Source: Chelydra serpentina (lineage: Eukaryota > Chordata > Testudines > Chelydridae). From it: 64,000 nt of DNA. How positions within the stretch are numbered: position 1 is the first letter of the stretch; every line of letters begins with the position of its first letter. Of the stretch, positions 59,478 to 64,000 are shown one piece after another. A model generated the notes under the pieces. That model was not told where the DNA came from and did not search any database. It was given only the letters and a program-made list of their open reading frames with translations. The DNA is taken from positions 12,232,001 through 12,296,000 of the forward strand of contig JBAIAC010000040.1 in the NCBI GenBank assembly GCA_037349315.1, in the 5' to 3' direction. The position numbers were made by a program, and so were the translations under genes.

Positions 59478-59689
59478 ACACATACAGGCAAGATGCCTGA
59501 TTCTCTAAGCCCCTACCCATGTGTTGCTCTTTTTAAATTCAAATTAATGTCCCCACTGGATCTGAGGCACGTACATCATTTCCAAGAACCTGGGATAACA
59601 GTATGTCTGGCAAATATCCAGACCACTTCAAATGCTTATAGAGCAATAGATTCTAAGACTCATTTTGGTTTGGGAATTACTTTTTTTAA

Positions 59690-59775
59690 GATGGTGGGGC
59701 TGATTCTCAGTTACACGAAGTCCCTTTTACCCTATCAGCGTGGTGCAAGGGAGTCATCATGTAAATGAGATTCGA
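59690..59775. repeat. MITE, 'gattctcagttacac' family
   Basis: gctgattctcagttacacg and catgtaaatgagattcgag are inverted complements around 'cccttttaccctatcagcgtggtgcaaggg'; this is a worn short copy of the family at 2745. Confidence 0.6.
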
Positions 59776-62463
59776 GCCACTCGTATGACTGGCGGAAACT
59801 ACACATAACAATTAATCTTTCCTCATAGAATAATAAGCAGCCTAGCAGAAGTGAAAATGCACAGTGACCCATATCTTCCCCCACACCAACCATTGTAGCC
59901 TGAATGCATCCAGGGAAAGATTTTATCCTAATACCAGCCTTTCAGTGATCCCCTTCTTTTTCTTTCCCCAGCCCCCCTCTGCTCTCCCAGCCCCCCTCTG
60001 CTCTCCCTCCCTGCCATCCTATGGAGCTTCTAACATTTAAGCTCGTCTTTGACCAGCTGTATTTCCTAACTTACTATTCCATAGCTGCTTTAAACAGATT
60101 CTCTCTTACAGATGAGCAGACATTAGTGGCAGCAACATAACAGCGGCCCATATGCAAAGTTTGCTTGTTTGCACCACCATCTCCTGGGCTTCAACTCAAA
60201 GCCAAGAAGTCCTTATGGCCTTGGGGGAAAAAATGTCCAGAACAAAACCTCTGCTCCCTCTACTGGAAAGATCAAGTCATTGATGATAAAGAGAGTAACA
60301 AATCCATGGCCAAAAAGAACTTTGTGTTCGTAACTCCGCTGCACAGCACAGCCACTCGGAACTTCACAGCAAAAGCAGGGACAAAAATTACATCTTTTTT
60401 TTTGGCTCCTAAAGTACAGGCCCATATCAACTGACCTAATGAAGAAGCCCCATTAGCTACTAGCTGTGTAGAGCCTATGATACAGAGTTGGCCAGTTCTG
60501 ATTCCATCCAGCAGAGGACAAAAATACATACAACACTGGTCAGTGGAGCACAATATTATGTACACTATAGTGCAACACTTTTCATCTTAGATGTTCCCAA
60601 CCAATATTCTCCACGCACTACTAATGTATTACACACACGTGCTTGTGTCTATAGAAGAGCTGAAGAGGTGGTTTAAGGTCGAAGCCAAATCACGGCTAGG
60701 AGTTGAATTAACTTTCAACACCACTGAAATCTCATGAGCTATTCTTGTAAGGGTTTGTATATAAATTGGGCTTGTATATAAATTGTATAAATTGTTTAAA
60801 AAAGGGCTTGTATATAAATTGTTTTTAAAAGGACATGCATAGAAGTGAAAAAAACATGCGCCATTTATCAAGAAAAATTCCACTTATCCATGTTAATATT
60901 TTCATTTTCAGCTAGGAGAAACAGGCCCTTTATGCCCCAGACTACATCAGTTTGTTGTAAAAATGCCAAAATGAACGAAGTTTACTAGCTGCAGTCATGG
61001 CAAAATATTCAGCCAATACCCTCAATCTAACTTTCATATTACAGGCCTACAGTATAATTGTGTACAAGGCATTTTACAGACTTCCTCAAACTGCAAAATG
61101 GTATATGTCCTATTCAAATATGAAACAAACGTTTACATTCTTCCTATTTCAACCACACATACAATTAGTTTAAATTACATTATACAATATCTGTTAAATA
61201 GGAACATTAAAGAACTTCAAGAAGCAGAATATATACAAACTGACTTGAAATGGTGTGATTTTTTCCCCCTCTCCCTTGAAAGGAAAAAATAATTGCTACA
61301 CCTAGTTTTGAAACGTAAAACATATGTATTTCTGTACCTAACACATTTGTGTCAAAATGTACAATACAAATTTGTCTCACTCTCTGCTTTAAAAGAAAGG
61401 TTAAGTAGTTGGTTTTTTTAAATGCATATTATGAGCATTTAAGCAACGTGGTTAAGTTTTGAGCTAGAATTCTGATGTATTACTGGTCACTCTCCAACCT
61501 TTGGTATTAAAAACAACCCATAATAAAAAAGCCAAAACATTTAACCCTAGAGCATTTTCACATCTTCAGGTTAGACCTAGGCACTGTGCCATCCTCCACA
61601 CTGCTCCAAAGGACTTGTAATCCAAAATCTTCAGACCGTTCAAATAATTCAGTTTGGGGTTTACACTTGAGAAGAATATAGTAGTCAGCTGCAACACAAG
61701 TGGTTGTATAGACTAGTAAGCATTTTGCCAGCCTCTGTGGCGTATACTCAGAGCATATGTTCAATCCAGCACATGACCATCTTTGAGTGTACTGGACAGA
61801 TCAACAATGCTCTGGTTAGAGATTTATAACAGTTGGAAAGAAGGTGATCATGGCAAGAGGCTCCCAACTCCGCTGCTGCTGTCTGCGTTTATTATACTTA
61901 TATATTTTATGGATCACCACTTTTGTGACTCTCAATGTGCAGTGTATAGATCACAAGAATGGGTAATGTTCTGAATACACCACGGGGCCCTGGTGGGAAA
62001 CAGTATGGCTTATCTGCTTCTGTTGCTGAAGAGGCTGCACCATGTCTGCAATTTTACATGTACTTTCTCATTTAAATGCTGCCTGTGTTTTCAATCCTGC
62101 TGTTGCCCTGTATTTGGCATTGAGCAATGCTGTGTTCTACTGGTCTGCCTGCCTGGCTGGCGCTCTTTTGTACACAACCCATGGGTTTTTCTCGTTCTTA
62201 ACTGCTGTTCTTTTGTTGACTTGAGGAGCCATCTAGGTAAAGCAATTCATCTCAAAACAGACTCGTGGGCCAGTAAACAGACTAATAAGCTACGTGTGTT
62301 TGAGCGCTAGAGATAAGAAAGATAGCTCATTCACCGAAAAATGCAGTTTCGGCTCAACAAAAGCTCTTCGCAAATTTGGGTCAAATCTGACAAACAGTTT
62401 TGCTCCTCCCATCCCCCCAAAAAGGGGAAAAAATCCAAAAAAGTCAAAATGTTTTATTAGAGA
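59776..62463. other. Unique intron sequence with small tandem repeats
   Basis: A 19-bp unit (cagcccccctctgctctcc) is duplicated exactly at 59969-60006. Imperfect tandem copies of 'gggcttgtatataaattgt' lie at 60751-60829. No exon recognised in 2.7 kb. Confidence 0.5.
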
Positions 62464-62880
62464 CAAGGTGGGTGAGGTAATATCTTTTATTGGACCAACT
62501 TCTATTGGTGAGAGAAACAAGCTTTTGAGCTACACAGAAGGATACTCAGTGTCACAGCTAAATACAAGATCAAACAGTTTGGCATAAATAGTTAGCACAT
62601 ATTCTAAGGGATCATTCAAGGTGAAGCAGCCCATTAACACCCTTGTAGTCATTGGACAAAAACAGGGTTAGTGGGTTACAGATTGTTGTAATACGCCATA
62701 TATCCATGTGTCTTTATTAAGACCATGATTTTTAGTGTCTAGCAAAGTTAAGAATTTAAGCTCCCACAGCTGACTTTTGAAAGTGTTGTGCAGTTTTCCT
62801 TTGAGGATGAGGCCTGATAGGTCAGATATAGAGTGAACACTTTGAGAACCCTGCACAAAATGTTTCATTGACATTTTTGA
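62464..62880 (-). mobile_element. Penelope-like element 3' end
   Basis: The minus-strand frame at 62874-62668 includes ISDLSGLILKGKLHNTFK, WELKFLTLLDTKNHGLNKD and WIYGVLQQ. The 'WELKF...L-T---GLN' segment resembles the C-terminal GIY-YIG endonuclease end of Penelope-like retroelements. The 3' flank to 62464 contains ggtgggtgaggtaatatctt and attggaccaacttctattgg, the abundant turtle tail of this family in my recollection. The catalytic GIY and YIG motifs lie further 5' and are not present here, so it is a truncated copy. Confidence 0.6.
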
Positions 62881-63830
62881 AACAAAGCGTTTTGACTATT
62901 TGTTTTGCAATGACATTTTGTATAAAAATGTTATCTAGATTTAAATAAAATAAACACAAACCAAAAACAAAAAGAGTAAAAAACACCCAAAATAAAATAA
63001 AATGTTTTATTCAACCTGAAATATTTTTTCCTATTTTTCAAATTCAAACCAAAAAACCAGTTAGACATGCAGCTCTAGTGAGCACCTGCTGAGTTAACTT
63101 TGAAGAAAATAAATTTGGGAAAGCAGAATGGGATTAAAAGCAGCAGCAGCAGCATGATGAATTTCCCTCTCTTCCATCCCAGCCCACACTGTACAATAGC
63201 TTTAAAGATGGCTGCTCTACCATGCCAAGTTTCATGAGCACAACATTTGGAACAAATGGAGCTTCTCGCATTCTCCTCACATTTTGAAGTGAAAAGTAAC
63301 TTTCTCACTTTGAACAACTGATAACTTTATATAAGTGAAACAGTGATGGGAATTTCAGCAGGCAGGACTCAGAGGCTAACGTCTCTATTCTTGAGAAAAG
63401 TACCGTCACCATTTACATTTATAAGAGGTTTGAAGACCCTGGTGTTACCTCTCATCTAAGAGCAGATCCTCCAACATCACAGCACCCCCCAACATCTTAA
63501 TTCATTATTGACCCACAGAGGAAGCGTCCGCTACCGAAACAGGGTCTGTCTGCAAATCACTGAGCCCCACGGAACAACTGGAGTCCCTTCGTCCCATCCC
63601 CACACCAGCGCACCTGGTCTAGAGAGGGATGTGGGTCGGGTCCAGTTTGGTCTGGGGAGGGATGCAAGTTTGCCCAGGGTGCCATTTTCTCTAAGGCTGG
63701 CCCTGAAGCCTTTTCAGAGATGTAGGCCAGGAGAGAGCACATTCTGCTTAAGCATCGAGTAAATGTGCATAGTTTAGATCTGTAGCTGATAATGAAACGA
63801 CCCAACCAGTGAGATGTGAATCCTATAAAC
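62881..63830. other. Unique sequence
   Basis: AT-rich on the left, GC-richer from 63500. No exon recognised. Confidence 0.45.
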
Positions 63831-64000
63831 CAGGGGTAGGCAACCTATGGCATGGGTGCCAAAGGCGCCACACAAGCTGATTTTCAGTGGCACTCACACT
63901 ACCTGGGTCCTGGCCACCGCTCTGGGGGGGATTTTCATTTTAATTTAATTTTAAGTGAAGCTTCTTAAACATTTTTAAAACCTTGTTTACTTTACATAGA
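63831..64000 (+). mobile_element. hAT-type element, truncated by window edge
   Basis: Starts caggggtaggcaacctatgg, a hAT-like terminus, then ggcgccacacaagctgattt and tcagtggcactcacactacc. This matches an abundant sauropsid non-autonomous element that normally ends in a complementary 'ggttgccgacccctg'. The right end is outside the window, so neither the target duplication nor the size can be read. Confidence 0.7.

Overview
This window looks like nuclear DNA of a cryptodiran turtle. It is intron-scale vertebrate sequence with no prokaryotic gene structure. It carries a tRNA-derived SINE with the turtle body and CR1-like tail (32379-32584), several CR1 LINE copies, L2-like LINE tails, hAT and mariner-type non-autonomous elements, Penelope-like and DIRS-like retroelement remnants, and old CORE-SINE (MIR-like) copies. 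Most single-copy DNA between them is AT-rich, with CA and AAAT microsatellites.

Only one host coding segment is supported: a 187-bp exon on the minus strand at 12787-12973, with good splice signals. It encodes 62 residues of the extracellular part of a TMEM132-family membrane protein, most likely TMEM132B. Everything else is best read as the flanking long introns, transcribed right to left. I did not find the neighbouring exons.

Layout. 1-12 kb: a CR1 3' fragment, a MITE, and a decayed DIRS/Ngaro-like retroelement (4.65-6.4 kb, minus strand) with gag-like and reverse transcriptase remnants. 12-18 kb: the exon, small MITEs, a hAT MITE, a CR1 tail, a SINE and a clean solo LTR (17368-18092) with 5-bp target duplications. 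18-34 kb: unique intron with SINEs, a hAT element made of 180-bp palindromic tandem units with one centre inverted (24702-25294), a 0.7-kb MITE, a mariner MITE, and an L2-like LINE split by a SINE and a Tigger-like MITE (32.05-33.3 kb). 34-50 kb: a palindromic repeat with hammerhead-ribozyme-like features (34.5 kb), CR1 fragments in both orientations (39.9-42.9 kb), an L2 copy, a possible heat-shock-element/TATA cluster (48.35-48.5 kb) and a short hAT element. 50-64 kb: a CORE-SINE, the longest CR1 copy (about 2.1 kb, minus strand, 51.8-53.9 kb), GC-rich LTR-like sequence (55.8-56.9 and 58.9-59.5 kb), a Penelope-like 3' end (62.5-62.9 kb) and a truncated hAT element at the right edge.

No intact transposase, reverse transcriptase, RNA gene or CRISPR array was found. 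Family names come from recalled consensus features and from copies compared within the window; none was confirmed by a database search.
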